A stretch of 64,000 nt of DNA from contig NZ_URFY01000023.1 in the NCBI RefSeq assembly GCF_900547205.1, positions 3,637-67,636 of the forward strand, in the 5' to 3' direction. This document shows, piece by piece, positions 1-7,711 of this stretch; the stretch's first letter is position 1; the number at the start of each line of letters is the position of its first letter. Made by a program: the position numbers and the translations under genes. The notes under the pieces were generated by a model that saw nothing but the letters and a program-made list of their open reading frames with translations, made no database searches and was not told where the DNA came from. The stretch is from an uncultured Bacteroides sp. GTDB taxonomy: Bacteria > Bacteroidota > Bacteroidia > Bacteroidales > Bacteroidaceae.

Positions 1-74
1 GGGTAGAGGTCTGACATATATTCATTATCCCGAATTTCAACGGGTTTTAACTCTAAGTTGGTGTTCTCTATCAT
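1..74 (-). CDS. Partial ORF of the integrated element, runs off the left edge
   Basis: An ATG at 74 (minus) opens a frame that stays open for 24 codons to the window edge, beginning MIENTNLELKPVEIRDNEY. A Bacteroides-type -7 box (TAACTTTG on the minus strand, 122-129) lies about 50 nt upstream. It sits just downstream of the recombinase in the same orientation. The visible part is too short to assign a family. Confidence 0.4.
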   Translation of the reverse strand, partial: MIENTNLELKPVEIRDNEYMSDLY

Positions 75-222
75 AATCTGAATTTAAAATTAAATCGTTC
101 ATATTGTGAGACAAAATCAGTCAAAGTTATCTATATTAGGGTCTGAACAATTCTGTCCCAAGTTGGTGAAATATCGCTTAAAGATAAGCTTATTGCTCAA
201 TTCTTCCTGATTGCCACTACAA

Positions 223-1914
223 TTATTCCCTATATCGGACTTCAAAGCCATTCCTGTAACAAATCTCTTTCATTTCGTCCAATGTGTAGTAAGCATCCAC
301 TTCATCGCTGTCAGTCAGTAGCGTGTTATTGGGAGTATAGAAGTTCCGTATGTCAGGATGATATTGTGCCAACGAATCATTGATGAAGTAAGCACATTTC
401 TGTTTAGCCTTTCGTGGCTCGTAGAATATATTAAACATTCCTTCAATGGTGTCAACTTTCAGGAAACAATAAACCTTATCTATGTATAATGGGTAAATGC
501 CTTTCACGTATTCACGCAACACTTTCATCTGTTTCTCAAGGTCGGCTTCCACCTCATTAAAATATTGCTCCGTGAAGTCCGTACTGTTGTACCGTTTAAT
601 ATTGAAGTCTGAAAGCCTGATTCTGTCAGTCAGTTTATTCATTTGAACCCTGATAGATGTAAGTTCCTTCTCAATCTTAGACTTCCGTTCCTTGTAACGA
701 TCCTTATCTATGTCATTATCTAAATATAAGTCCTCCAACCTCGTCAGTTTATTCTCCTGTTCCTTATAAGAGGTTTTGAGAGCCTCCTGTTCCTCAATAG
801 CTCTGCTTTTGTTCTCATTCTCTTCTGCTACGGCTTCAAGTCGTTGTTCCGCATTCATCTTACTAACATAGAATAGTTGCTCCTTAATGAAGTTCCATAT
901 AATAGGGTTTACAATTCGTTCATTCAGATAGACTTGGCTCATGCAACCTGTTGAACTACTCTTATTGCTTGTACATTTGAAGTGTACAGTATCCCTTTTA
1001 TTGGAGTGTAACCTCGTATAGAATGCTCCACATTCAGAACACTTAATGAGTTTCTGTAATAAGTATTTGGTGGCTTTGGGATATGGGGTTGTCGTCCTGT
1101 TATGAGCCAGCTTCTCCTGTACCTTGTTATAGGTTTCTTCATCTATGATAGCAGGAATGTCAAAGTAGAATGTGTCAGTAATCTTGTCTATCTCGTCATA
1201 GATATTGGCTTCAACCCTGCCTGTATATGCACTGTTATTGAGTATAAACTTTGTGTTACCGATGCTCTTCAGTTTCTTAATGGCAGGGTATTTACCATAA
1301 ATGTATCTTGTTGTAGTGATCAAAGCCTGTCCTTCTTCAAGGTACTTGTCAAACATTTCCTTTACGATTGTAGCATATTCATTCTTAACCAGGAATCCAT
1401 CTTTTTGCCTTGTATAGCCGAATGGTGGGATGCCTGCGAACCATTGTCCCAAGCCTGCCGAATCCCGCTTACCAGATGCCATTCTAAAACGAATTGACAC
1501 GAGTTCTTCCTCTGCTTGCTCAAATGCCTTACGCAGCTCCTTCTCAAATTCTAAATTGACTTCACCTGTTTCTACGTCAATAGTCCATTTCCTCTTATCT
1601 CTAAAGTAGATTGGAATGCTGTAGTCCCGATTAAACTTATCGACCAAAGTAACTCCATATAGAAAATTTCTCGTCAGCCGTGAAACCTCTGAAATCAGAA
1701 CGACATCAACTTCATCGTTCTCACAGGCATTAATCAATTCATCCACTGATTTACGGTTGCCCTTACGAATATCATCCTTACCCGTTACATGTTCACCAAA
1801 GACCTTAGCGACTTTCAATTTAAATCTGTTGGCGACCTTCTCAAGTTCTAACTTCTGGCGATTATAATCCTGTATATTTGTGCTACATCTTAGCAATAAT
1901 GCTGCTCGTTTCAT
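223..1914 (-). CDS. Large serine recombinase (site-specific integrase)
   Basis: This 563-residue protein has the layout of large serine recombinases that catalyse integration and excision of mobile elements. The N-terminal resolvase domain holds the likely nucleophile Ser11 in a R-C-S-T motif and the catalytic-type S78-R-L-T-R82. A Recombinase (DNA-binding) domain follows around residues 150-270, with P-P-F-G-Y near its start. A zinc ribbon starts with Cys292-x2-Cys295 and is completed by two cysteines near 315-325. A long Lys/Glu-rich coiled coil spans about 345-430, as in phiC31/TndX-type enzymes, where it controls directionality. A -7 box (TATATTTG, minus strand, 1939-1946) precedes it. 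Position at the element's edge, facing inward, fits an integrase. The class is clear; the att sites are not known. Confidence 0.93.
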   Translation of the reverse strand: MKRAALLLRCSTNIQDYNRQKLELEKVANRFKLKVAKVFGEHVTGKDDIRKGNRKSVDELINACENDEVDVVLISEVSRLTRNFLYGVTLVDKFNRDYSIPIYFRDKRKWTIDVETGEVNLEFEKELRKAFEQAEEELVSIRFRMASGKRDSAGLGQWFAGIPPFGYTRQKDGFLVKNEYATIVKEMFDKYLEEGQALITTTRYIYGKYPAIKKLKSIGNTKFILNNSAYTGRVEANIYDEIDKITDTFYFDIPAIIDEETYNKVQEKLAHNRTTTPYPKATKYLLQKLIKCSECGAFYTRLHSNKRDTVHFKCTSNKSSSTGCMSQVYLNERIVNPIIWNFIKEQLFYVSKMNAEQRLEAVAEENENKSRAIEEQEALKTSYKEQENKLTRLEDLYLDNDIDKDRYKERKSKIEKELTSIRVQMNKLTDRIRLSDFNIKRYNSTDFTEQYFNEVEADLEKQMKVLREYVKGIYPLYIDKVYCFLKVDTIEGMFNIFYEPRKAKQKCAYFINDSLAQYHPDIRNFYTPNNTLLTDSDEVDAYYTLDEMKEICYRNGFEVRYRE

Positions 1915-1938
1915 TTCCTTAATGCTTGAATTTCAGTA

Positions 1939-1946
1939 CAAATATA
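1939..1946 (-). promoter_or_regulatory. -7 box of the serine recombinase promoter
   Basis: TATATTTG on the minus strand matches the Bacteroides -7 consensus TAnnTTTG and lies 24 nt upstream of the recombinase ATG. No good TTTG -33 element is visible at the expected spacing. Confidence 0.55.
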
Positions 1947-1981
1947 GCACTTTAAATTTAATCATAAAAGTTTTTAGTTTA

Positions 1982-2560
1982 GTTAATATTGACGAGTTCG
2001 ACCAAATTAGCGACACCCAACAGGGATTCTTGAAACATATTCTTCAAAAACCGGTGGTGAATATGCGCAAACCCCATGCGGCGGCTGTGCTGGAGATGCG
2101 TCGTTACGCTTCGTTCATCGGCACGAGCAATCAGAAGGATTTGCTGACCAACCCTTCCGGCAGCCGACGTTTCATCTGCATTGAGGTGACAGATACGATT
2201 GATACTTCCCATGCCATCGACTACGAGCAACTTTATACACAAGCCATGTACGAGCTCGACCACGGCGAACGCTATTGGTTCGACCAAGCTGAAGAACGGG
2301 TGATGACCGAGAATAATCGCGAATTTGAACAGCAATCCATCGAAGAGCAGTTGTTCTACCGTTATTTTCGTCCGGTGAATGTGGACGAAGAAGGTGAATG
2401 GTTATCTCCGGCGGAAATACTGGAGGACATAAAGAAGAATAGTGATATCTCCTTGTCCAACAAGCGGGTAAGTGTGTTCGGAAGGGTACTTCGCAAACAC
2501 GATGTGGCTTCCAAACGTGCCCGTCGCGGCACTGTGTATTATGTGGCAAGAGTTGAATAA
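1982..2560 (+). pseudogene. 3' fragment of a VirE/VapE-like (DUF3874) gene cut by the element
   Basis: The coding sequence from 1982 to the stop at 2560 reads VNIDEFDQ, then GFLKHILQKPVVNMRKP, then IGTSNQKDLL. This is the central and C-terminal part of the Bacteroides VirE/BT4734-type family of primase/helicase-like proteins. The C-terminal ~75 residues (from about EEQLFYRYFRPV) match the DUF3874 winged-helix tail. The N-terminal half with the P-loop is missing because the recombinase element abuts at about 1980. The frame happens to stay open upstream to a GTG at 1880 inside the antisense strand of the recombinase gene, so a chimeric 226-residue product is formally possible. The remnant is probably non-functional. 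Confidence 0.7.
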
Positions 2561-2575
2561 TACATTTATGAATGC

Positions 2576-2599
2576 GTGCAAGATAAAAGTATCTTGCAC
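2576..2599. repeat. Perfect 10-bp inverted repeat just after the VirE remnant
   Basis: GTGCAAGATA (2576-2585) and TATCTTGCAC (2590-2599) form a perfect 10-bp stem with a 4-nt AAAG loop, 15 nt after the VirE stop codon. No T-run follows on either strand. It may be a weak terminator between the converging genes or a protein-binding palindrome. Confidence 0.6.
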
Positions 2600-2681
2600 A
2601 CATCTTCCACCCTATCTTACACATACTTAACCATTTAGCTGTCAGCGCATTAGAAGCACGGGTGTATGCAGTGTAGGATAA

Positions 2682-3116
2682 TTACCAATCATATTCTTCG
2701 GTGTAAGAGTCGAAGGCCGGTTCATCAGTTATCCCCTTTTGGCGGAAAAGCCGACGGATATATTCTTGCTGTTCAGGGCTGACAAATTTCTCTTTTCGGT
2801 AGAAGCGGTAATACATTCCGCGTCCAAAATAGTTGAGCATCTGTCTTTTGAGCGTTTCGGCATCCTGATGTGGAACCTTGTCGAGCAAATGTTTGATTCC
2901 CCATGCCACCCGTATTTTCCGGATAGGTTTGTAGAAAGTGCAGGCACTGCCGTCTTCCGGAATGCATTTCGGATTCACGACCGATAGCGTGGGGAATTTG
3001 TCAGTACTATGCAATGCCACCAGACGCAGCAAACATTTTTCTCCTTTCGGACATCGGTCATTCAAGCAATGGGTATATTGATAGGGCACTGCTTCGTAAT
3101 TAAAATCATCGTTCAT
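2682..3116 (-). CDS. DUF6078 family protein, Cys-rich N-terminus
   Basis: A 144-residue soluble protein with no signal peptide. It resembles a Bacteroides family I recall as DUF6078, of unknown function. The N-terminal third carries regularly spaced cysteines (HCLNDRC, GEKC, PKC, SAC), which could bind a metal. The C-terminal two thirds are basic and helical. A -7 box (TATCTTTG, minus strand, 3152-3159) precedes the start at 3116. It is divergent from the small basic protein at 3233, with which it shares a 116-bp promoter region. Confidence 0.8.
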   Translation of the reverse strand: MNDDFNYEAVPYQYTHCLNDRCPKGEKCLLRLVALHSTDKFPTLSVVNPKCIPEDGSACTFYKPIRKIRVAWGIKHLLDKVPHQDAETLKRQMLNYFGRGMYYRFYRKEKFVSPEQQEYIRRLFRQKGITDEPAFDSYTEEYDW

Positions 3117-3151
3117 TATCTTGTTATGTTATTAGTCAGACACAATGTGTG

Positions 3152-3159
3152 CAAAGATA
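3152..3159 (-). promoter_or_regulatory. -7 box for the DUF6078 gene
   Basis: TATCTTTG on the minus strand, about 36 nt upstream of the ATG at 3116, is a perfect match to TAnnTTTG. A convincing -33 element is not obvious. Confidence 0.55.
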
Positions 3160-3204
3160 GTGCAAACCGAGTACAACTCCTCTGTATAATTGAAGAATTA
3201 TTCG

Positions 3205-3212
3205 TATCTTTG
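3205..3212 (+). promoter_or_regulatory. -7 box for the 70-residue basic protein
   Basis: TATCTTTG lies 20 nt before the ATG at 3233 and predicts a leader of roughly 15 nt. This supports independent expression of the small gene. Confidence 0.6.
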
Positions 3213-3232
3213 CACCGAGAAATTACAGCATT

Positions 3233-3445
3233 ATGAAAAAGCGAATTACACAAGACGATTACATCAAAGCGAATCGTAAAGCAAGCCGAGAGGCTGAAAT
3301 CGAGATGTATGGGCACCCTATTTGTCATAAGCGAGTGCACCAGTCAAAGAAAGTCTATAACCGTAGAAAGATAAAGGCAGCCGATAAAAAGCTGCCTTAT
3401 TTTTTGTCTTTATCCAGACAATGCGCCGTAATTCTCCAGTCGTAG
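3233..3445 (+). CDS. Small basic protein; candidate ArfA/BrfA-like ribosome rescue factor
   Basis: A 70-residue, strongly Lys/Arg-rich protein with its own promoter. I know of no named family for it, though similar short proteins occur in Bacteroides. An intrinsic terminator (stem 3374-3381/3391-3398 and a T-run to 3405) lies inside the reading frame, about 38 nt before the TAG stop. Most transcripts should therefore end near codon 57 without a stop codon. This design is known for E. coli arfA and B. subtilis brfA. The segment EIEMYGHPICHKRVHQSKK (residues 22-40), then VYNRRK, also parallels the ArfA pattern IEALLHDPLFRQRVEKNKK then SYMRK. The part lost on termination (CAVILQS) is hydrophobic, as in ArfA. 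The rescue role is inference. Confidence 0.75.
   Translation: MKKRITQDDYIKANRKASREAEIEMYGHPICHKRVHQSKKVYNRRKIKAADKKLPYFLSLSRQCAVILQS
3374..3406 (+). terminator. Intrinsic terminator inside the small basic ORF
   Basis: AAGGCAGC (3374-3381) pairs perfectly with GCTGCCTT (3391-3398) across a 9-nt A-rich loop and is followed by TATTTTTTG. It is a textbook Rho-independent terminator, but it occupies codons 48-58 of the ORF ending at 3445, so the predicted RNA 3' end precedes the stop codon. Confidence 0.85.
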
Positions 3446-3540
3446 AATCAATCACAAATCCATAGACCCGCACGTCCGAAGGTATCAAAGGATGATGAAC
3501 AATCTTTTTCTCTCTAAGTCCAACAAAAACCTCTGATTTA

Positions 3541-3572
3541 TTGTTTAATAAAGAAGAAAAAGTGTAAATTTG
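3541..3572 (+). promoter_or_regulatory. Promoter placed right at the GNAT-gene start (possible leaderless mRNA)
   Basis: A TTG at 3541-3543 is followed after 21 bp by TAAATTTG (3565-3572), a good Bacteroides promoter. The -7 box ends only 7 nt before the ATG at 3580, so transcription should begin at or within a few bases of the start codon. Confidence 0.5.
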
Positions 3573-3579
3573 TACCTGG

Positions 3580-4578
3580 ATGCCACTTAAGCTAACTACA
3601 TATTATCATGGAAAGGACATTCCCTCATTGCCGGGAAGCAACACGTTCCATTCCACAGAGCTGTTTCAGATTTATGAAGCGACTCCCGGCTATACACCTT
3701 TACTCATTGTAGCTACGGAAGATGGCAAACCTGTGGCACGATTGCTGGCTGCTATCCGCAAAGCGAAGAGATGGTTGCCTGCCTTTCTGTCAAAACACTG
3801 CGTAGTGTACGGTGAAGGAGAACTTCTTGACGAATCTCTCCTTAATAATAAAGAAAAGGCGGAAAACGTGTTTGGCGATATGCTCGAACATCTCACGCAG
3901 GAAGCTTCGCGCAGCTGTGTACTTATCGAATTTAAGAATCTCAACAATGCGATGTTCGGCTACCGTGTATTCCGGTCGAACGATTACTTCCCGGTCAATT
4001 GGTTGAGAGTGCGCAATTCATTACACAGCCTGAAAAAGACGGAGGACCGCTTCAGCCCTTCGCGCATCCGGCAGATAAAGAAAGGATTGGCAAACGGAGC
4101 AAAAGTAGAAGAAGCGCATACCGTAGAGGAGATACAAGAGTTCTCCAAAATGCTACACAAAATCTACTCATCGCGCATACGCAGGTATTTCCCGGCAAAT
4201 GATTTCTTTCACCATATGAACAGTGTATTCGTCAAAGGAAATCAAGCAAAAATATTCATAGTGAGATACAAGGAGAAGATTATCGGCGGCTCCGTGTGCA
4301 TCTATTCCGATGAGGACGCATACCTCTGGTTTTCGGGAGGAATGCGCAAGACGTATGCACTGCAAAACCCCGGCGTACTGGCGGTTTGGAAAGCTTTGGA
4401 CGATGCTCGCCAAAGAGGTTTGGGGCATTTGGAATTTATGGATGTGGGGCTTCCTTTCCGCAAACATGGCTACCGCGACTTCGTGCTCCGCTTCGGAGGA
4501 AAGCAAAGCAGCACCCGCCGATGGTTCCGCGTCAACTGGGCTTGGCTCAACAATCTATTGGTCAAATTTTATGTCTAA
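3580..4578 (+). CDS. GNAT/FemAB-like acyltransferase
   Basis: A 332-residue soluble protein with a C-terminal GNAT fold of the FemAB/BioF2-like (Acetyltransf_6) type. Recognisable stretches are SRIRQIKKGLANG, then KIFIVRYKEKIIGGSVCIY, then YLWFSGG, and the end FMDVGLPFRKHGYRDFVLRF. Such proteins transfer acyl or aminoacyl groups, for example in cell-wall or capsule precursor synthesis; the substrate here cannot be inferred. No signal peptide or membrane span is seen. The gene stands alone, with a promoter almost touching the ATG. No other ATG lies nearby downstream, so the start at 3580 is retained. Confidence 0.75.
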   Translation: MPLKLTTYYHGKDIPSLPGSNTFHSTELFQIYEATPGYTPLLIVATEDGKPVARLLAAIRKAKRWLPAFLSKHCVVYGEGELLDESLLNNKEKAENVFGDMLEHLTQEASRSCVLIEFKNLNNAMFGYRVFRSNDYFPVNWLRVRNSLHSLKKTEDRFSPSRIRQIKKGLANGAKVEEAHTVEEIQEFSKMLHKIYSSRIRRYFPANDFFHHMNSVFVKGNQAKIFIVRYKEKIIGGSVCIYSDEDAYLWFSGGMRKTYALQNPGVLAVWKALDDARQRGLGHLEFMDVGLPFRKHGYRDFVLRFGGKQSSTRRWFRVNWAWLNNLLVKFYV

Positions 4579-4751
4579 ATGTAATCTCAAGATTACAAAA
4601 CGCCCTCTATACTCCTTCCCTACCAGTTTTTATACTTTATCGGCGAGCAATTAAATGCAGAAATATTTCTTTATTAAGCAAGAATTGTCTTTCTTTGTGC
4701 TGTTTTATGCCGTATAAGCACATAATTTAAAACCAAATAAAAAGTAAAGTT

Positions 4752-5156
4752 ATGAAGATTTCACACATTGAACATCTGGGCATCGCTGTAAAAAGCATTG
4801 AGGAAGCCCTTCCTTATTACGAAAATGTATTAGGTCTGAAGTGTTACAACATTGAAACTGTGGAAGATCAGAAAGTAAGAACTGCTTTTCTGAAGGTTGG
4901 TGAAACAAAAATCGAATTGCTTGAACCGACTTCTCCCGAAAGCACTATTGCGAAATTCATTGAAAACAGAGGTGTAGGTGTTCATCACGTTGCGTTTGCT
5001 GTAGAAGATGGAGTAGCCAATGCTTTGGCAGAAGCAGAAAGCAAGGAAATCCGTCTTATCGACAAAGCTCCCCGCAAAGGCGCCGAAGGTTTGAATATCG
5101 CTTTCCTTCACCCGAAATCAACGTTGGGTGTACTGACAGAACTCTGCGAACATTAA
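4752..5156 (+). CDS. mce: Methylmalonyl-CoA epimerase
   Basis: A 134-residue glyoxalase/VOC-fold enzyme that interconverts (2R)- and (2S)-methylmalonyl-CoA in the succinate-propionate pathway. It shows the family start (HIEHLGIAV, metal-ligand His), the KIELLEP strand with metal-ligand Glu, and GVGVHHVAF with the second-half His ligand. Length is typical. It is first in a tight operon with all subunits of the methylmalonyl-CoA decarboxylase, to which it supplies substrate. The 173-bp upstream region must hold the operon promoter, but no clean TAnnTTTG box is visible there. Confidence 0.95.
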   Translation: MKISHIEHLGIAVKSIEEALPYYENVLGLKCYNIETVEDQKVRTAFLKVGETKIELLEPTSPESTIAKFIENRGVGVHHVAFAVEDGVANALAEAESKEIRLIDKAPRKGAEGLNIAFLHPKSTLGVLTELCEH

Positions 5157-5184
5157 TCTATAAACTCTAAAACAACAAGAACTC

Positions 5185-6738
5185 ATGAGTAATCAACTTG
5201 AAAAAATTAAAGAGCTTATTGAACGCCGTGCCGTAGCACGTATGGGAGGCGGCGATAAAGCAATTGCAAAGCAACACGAAAAAGGGAAATACACAGCGCG
5301 CGAGCGTCTGGCCATGTTGCTGGATGAAGGTAGTTTCGAAGAAATGGATATGTTCGTTGAGCATAGATGCACGAACTTCGGCATGGAGAAGAAACACTAT
5401 CCGGGTGATGGCGTGGTGACCGGTTGCGGTACAATCGACGGTCGTCTGGTATACGTGTTCGCTCAGGACTTCACCGTTTCTGCCGGTTCGCTGTCGGAAA
5501 CCATGTCACAGAAGATTTGTAAAATCATGGATCAAGCCATGAAGATGGGTGCGCCTTGTATCGGTATCAACGACTCGGGTGGTGCACGTATTCAGGAAGG
5601 CATCAACGCTTTGGCAGGTTATGCAGAAATCTTCCAGCGCAATATCCTCGCTTCGGGCGTTATTCCGCAGATTTCAGGTATCTTCGGTCCTTGTGCCGGT
5701 GGTGCTGTTTACTCTCCGGCGCTGACCGACTTCACGCTGATGATGGAAGGCACTTCTTATATGTTCCTCACCGGACCGAAAGTAGTAAAGACGGTAACAG
5801 GCGAAGACGTTAGCCAGGAAAATCTTGGTGGCGCAAGCGTTCACTCCACTAAATCAGGTGTAACTCACTTCACTGCTAAAACTGAAGAAGAAAGTTTTGC
5901 TCTGATTCGCAACCTGTTGAGCTATATCCCTCAAAACAACCTCGAAGAAGCTCCTTATGCAGACTGTGACGATCCTATCGACCGTCTGGAAGATTCTTTG
6001 AACGAAATCATTCCTGACAGCCCCAACAAACCGTATGATATGTACGAAGTTATCGGCGCTATCGTCGATGGTGGCGAGTTCCTCGAAATCCAGAAAGATT
6101 ATGCTAAGAATATCATCATTGGCTTTGCCCGTTTCAACGGTCAGTCAGTAGGTATCGTTGCCAACCAGCCGAAGTATCTGGCAGGTGTGCTCGATAGCAA
6201 CGCTTCTCGCAAGGGGGCACGTTTCGTGCGTTTCTGCGATGCTTTCAATATTCCTATCGTGTCATTGGTAGACGTACCGGGATTCCTTCCGGGAACGGGT
6301 CAGGAATACAACGGTGTAATCCTTCACGGTGCTAAGTTGCTGTATGCTTACGGTGAAGCTACTGTGCCTAAGGTAACTATCACGTTGCGTAAGTCTTATG
6401 GTGGTTCTCACATCGTGATGAGCTGTAAGCAACTCCGTGGCGATATGAACTACGCATGGCCGTCTGCTGAAATTGCCGTAATGGGTGGTGCAGGTGCCGT
6501 AGAAGTATTGTACGCGCGCGAAGCTAAAGACCAGGAGAATCCGGCTCAATTCCTTGCAGAGAAAGAAGCAGAATATACGAAACTGTTTGCCAATCCTTAC
6601 AATGCTGCTAAATATGGTTACATTGACGATGTGATTGAACCGCGTAACACACGTTTCCGTATCATCCGCGCTTTGCAGCAGTTGCAGACTAAGAAACTGA
6701 GCAACCCGGCTAAGAAGCATGGTAATATTCCGTTGTAA
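5185..6738 (+). CDS. mmdA: Methylmalonyl-CoA decarboxylase alpha / acyl-CoA carboxyltransferase subunit
   Basis: A 517-residue carboxyltransferase of the acyl-CoA carboxylase beta family. It moves the carboxyl group of (S)-methylmalonyl-CoA to biotin, releasing propionyl-CoA. Visible landmarks are GSLSETMSQKICKIMDQA, the oxyanion-hole glycines in DSGGARIQEG, GPCAGGAVYSPALTDF in the N-terminal crotonase domain, and DVPGFLPGTGQEYNG with GGSHIVM in the C-terminal domain. The start at 5185 is 28 nt after mce. Its neighbours (Na+-pumping beta subunit, separate biotin carrier, OadG-type gamma) indicate decarboxylation coupled to Na+ export rather than an ATP-dependent propionyl-CoA carboxylase. No biotin carboxylase lies in the operon. 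Confidence 0.95.
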   Translation: MSNQLEKIKELIERRAVARMGGGDKAIAKQHEKGKYTARERLAMLLDEGSFEEMDMFVEHRCTNFGMEKKHYPGDGVVTGCGTIDGRLVYVFAQDFTVSAGSLSETMSQKICKIMDQAMKMGAPCIGINDSGGARIQEGINALAGYAEIFQRNILASGVIPQISGIFGPCAGGAVYSPALTDFTLMMEGTSYMFLTGPKVVKTVTGEDVSQENLGGASVHSTKSGVTHFTAKTEEESFALIRNLLSYIPQNNLEEAPYADCDDPIDRLEDSLNEIIPDSPNKPYDMYEVIGAIVDGGEFLEIQKDYAKNIIIGFARFNGQSVGIVANQPKYLAGVLDSNASRKGARFVRFCDAFNIPIVSLVDVPGFLPGTGQEYNGVILHGAKLLYAYGEATVPKVTITLRKSYGGSHIVMSCKQLRGDMNYAWPSAEIAVMGGAGAVEVLYAREAKDQENPAQFLAEKEAEYTKLFANPYNAAKYGYIDDVIEPRNTRFRIIRALQQLQTKKLSNPAKKHGNIPL

Positions 6739-6769
6739 TCCAACTTTTCATATTAAAACAAGAACGATT

Positions 6770-7687
6770 ATGAACAAAACCAAAATCGGAATATTTCTTT
6801 CTTTGCTGTTGCTGATTGGACTGACTTCTTGTGGAGAGAAAAAGTCGAATACCAAGCTGTTGCTGAACGAAATCCTGATAGACAATCAGAATAATTTTCA
6901 GGACGACTACGGTGTGCACAGTGCATGGATTGAAATATTCAATAAATCATTTGGTAGCGCCGACTTGGCGGCTTGCTTGATGAAAGTGAGCAGCCAACCG
7001 GGCGATACAGTTACCTATTTTATCCCGAAAGGTGATATACTTACTTTAGTGAAACCACGCCAGCATGCCTTATTCTGGGCGGACGGCGAACCCAACCGCG
7101 GTACGTTCCACACCAGTTTCAAGCTGAATACGGAAACATCCAATTGGGTGGGTCTGTTTGATTCCGGCAGAAAACTGCTTGACCAGGTTGTAATACCGGC
7201 AGGTAGCCTCGGTCCCGACCAATCTTATGCACGCGTCAGCGACGGTGCGGCAGAATGGGAAGTGAAAGGAGCAAGCTCAGATAAATACGTGACTCCGAGT
7301 ACGAACAATAAGACGTTGGACAGCAATTCCAAGATGGAGAAGTTTGAAGAACACGATGCTATCGGTATCGGTATGTCAATCTCGGCCATGAGTGTAGTAT
7401 TTGTCGGTCTGCTTCTTCTCTTTATCTCCTTCAAGATTGTGGGTAAAGTGGCTGTCAATCTGAGCAATCGCAACACCATGAGATCGAAAGGTATCGACAA
7501 AGAAGAAGCGAAAGAGTTGGCACAAGCTCCGGGCGAAGTCTATGCCGCTATCTCGATGGCACTACACGAAATGCAGGATGAAGTACACGACGTAGAAGAT
7601 ACGGTACTGACCATCACTCGCGTGAAACGTAGCTATTCACCTTGGAGCTCGAAGATTTACACCTTGCGTGAAACTCCCCGAAAGTAA
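6770..7687 (+). CDS. OadG-type gamma subunit with N-terminal lipoprotein signal and lamin-tail domain
   Basis: This 305-residue protein starts at the ATG 31 nt after mmdA. It begins with a lipoprotein signal (lipobox L-T-S-C21). A lamin-tail-like (LTD) domain fills about residues 25-175 (LLLNEILIDN, WIEIFNKS, WVGLFDSG). One membrane span (about 199-226) and a cytoplasmic OadG-like tail follow. OadG subunits hold the decarboxylase together by bridging the membrane subunit and the carboxyltransferase. The order predicts a lipid-anchored periplasmic LTD, then the usual OadG topology. Classical OadG proteins are about 80-90 residues, like the one ending at 22474, so the LTD is an addition. Its function is unknown. 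Confidence 0.85.
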   Translation: MNKTKIGIFLSLLLLIGLTSCGEKKSNTKLLLNEILIDNQNNFQDDYGVHSAWIEIFNKSFGSADLAACLMKVSSQPGDTVTYFIPKGDILTLVKPRQHALFWADGEPNRGTFHTSFKLNTETSNWVGLFDSGRKLLDQVVIPAGSLGPDQSYARVSDGAAEWEVKGASSDKYVTPSTNNKTLDSNSKMEKFEEHDAIGIGMSISAMSVVFVGLLLLFISFKIVGKVAVNLSNRNTMRSKGIDKEEAKELAQAPGEVYAAISMALHEMQDEVHDVEDTVLTITRVKRSYSPWSSKIYTLRETPRK

Positions 7688-7711
7688 GTCACCCAATAAA
7701 AAGTAATAACG

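Larger units (their letters stand above)
1..1980. mobile_element. Right end of a serine-recombinase-bearing integrated element
   Basis: The recombinase gene (223-1914) reads leftwards. Just right of its promoter the sequence turns abruptly into the middle of a VirE/VapE-like coding region that has no 5' part. This is the arrangement expected when an element carrying its integrase at one end has inserted inside a gene. The boundary lies at about 1970-1985 by inference, because VirE-type coding begins at Val-Asn-Ile-Asp-Glu (codons from 1982). Large serine recombinases leave only a short core duplication, so no long target repeat is expected. The left end is outside the window, so size and cargo are unknown. 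Confidence 0.6.

Noticed and set aside
1102..1497. 131-codon plus-strand ORF inside the recombinase gene
   Set aside because: Shadow of the recombinase coding region.
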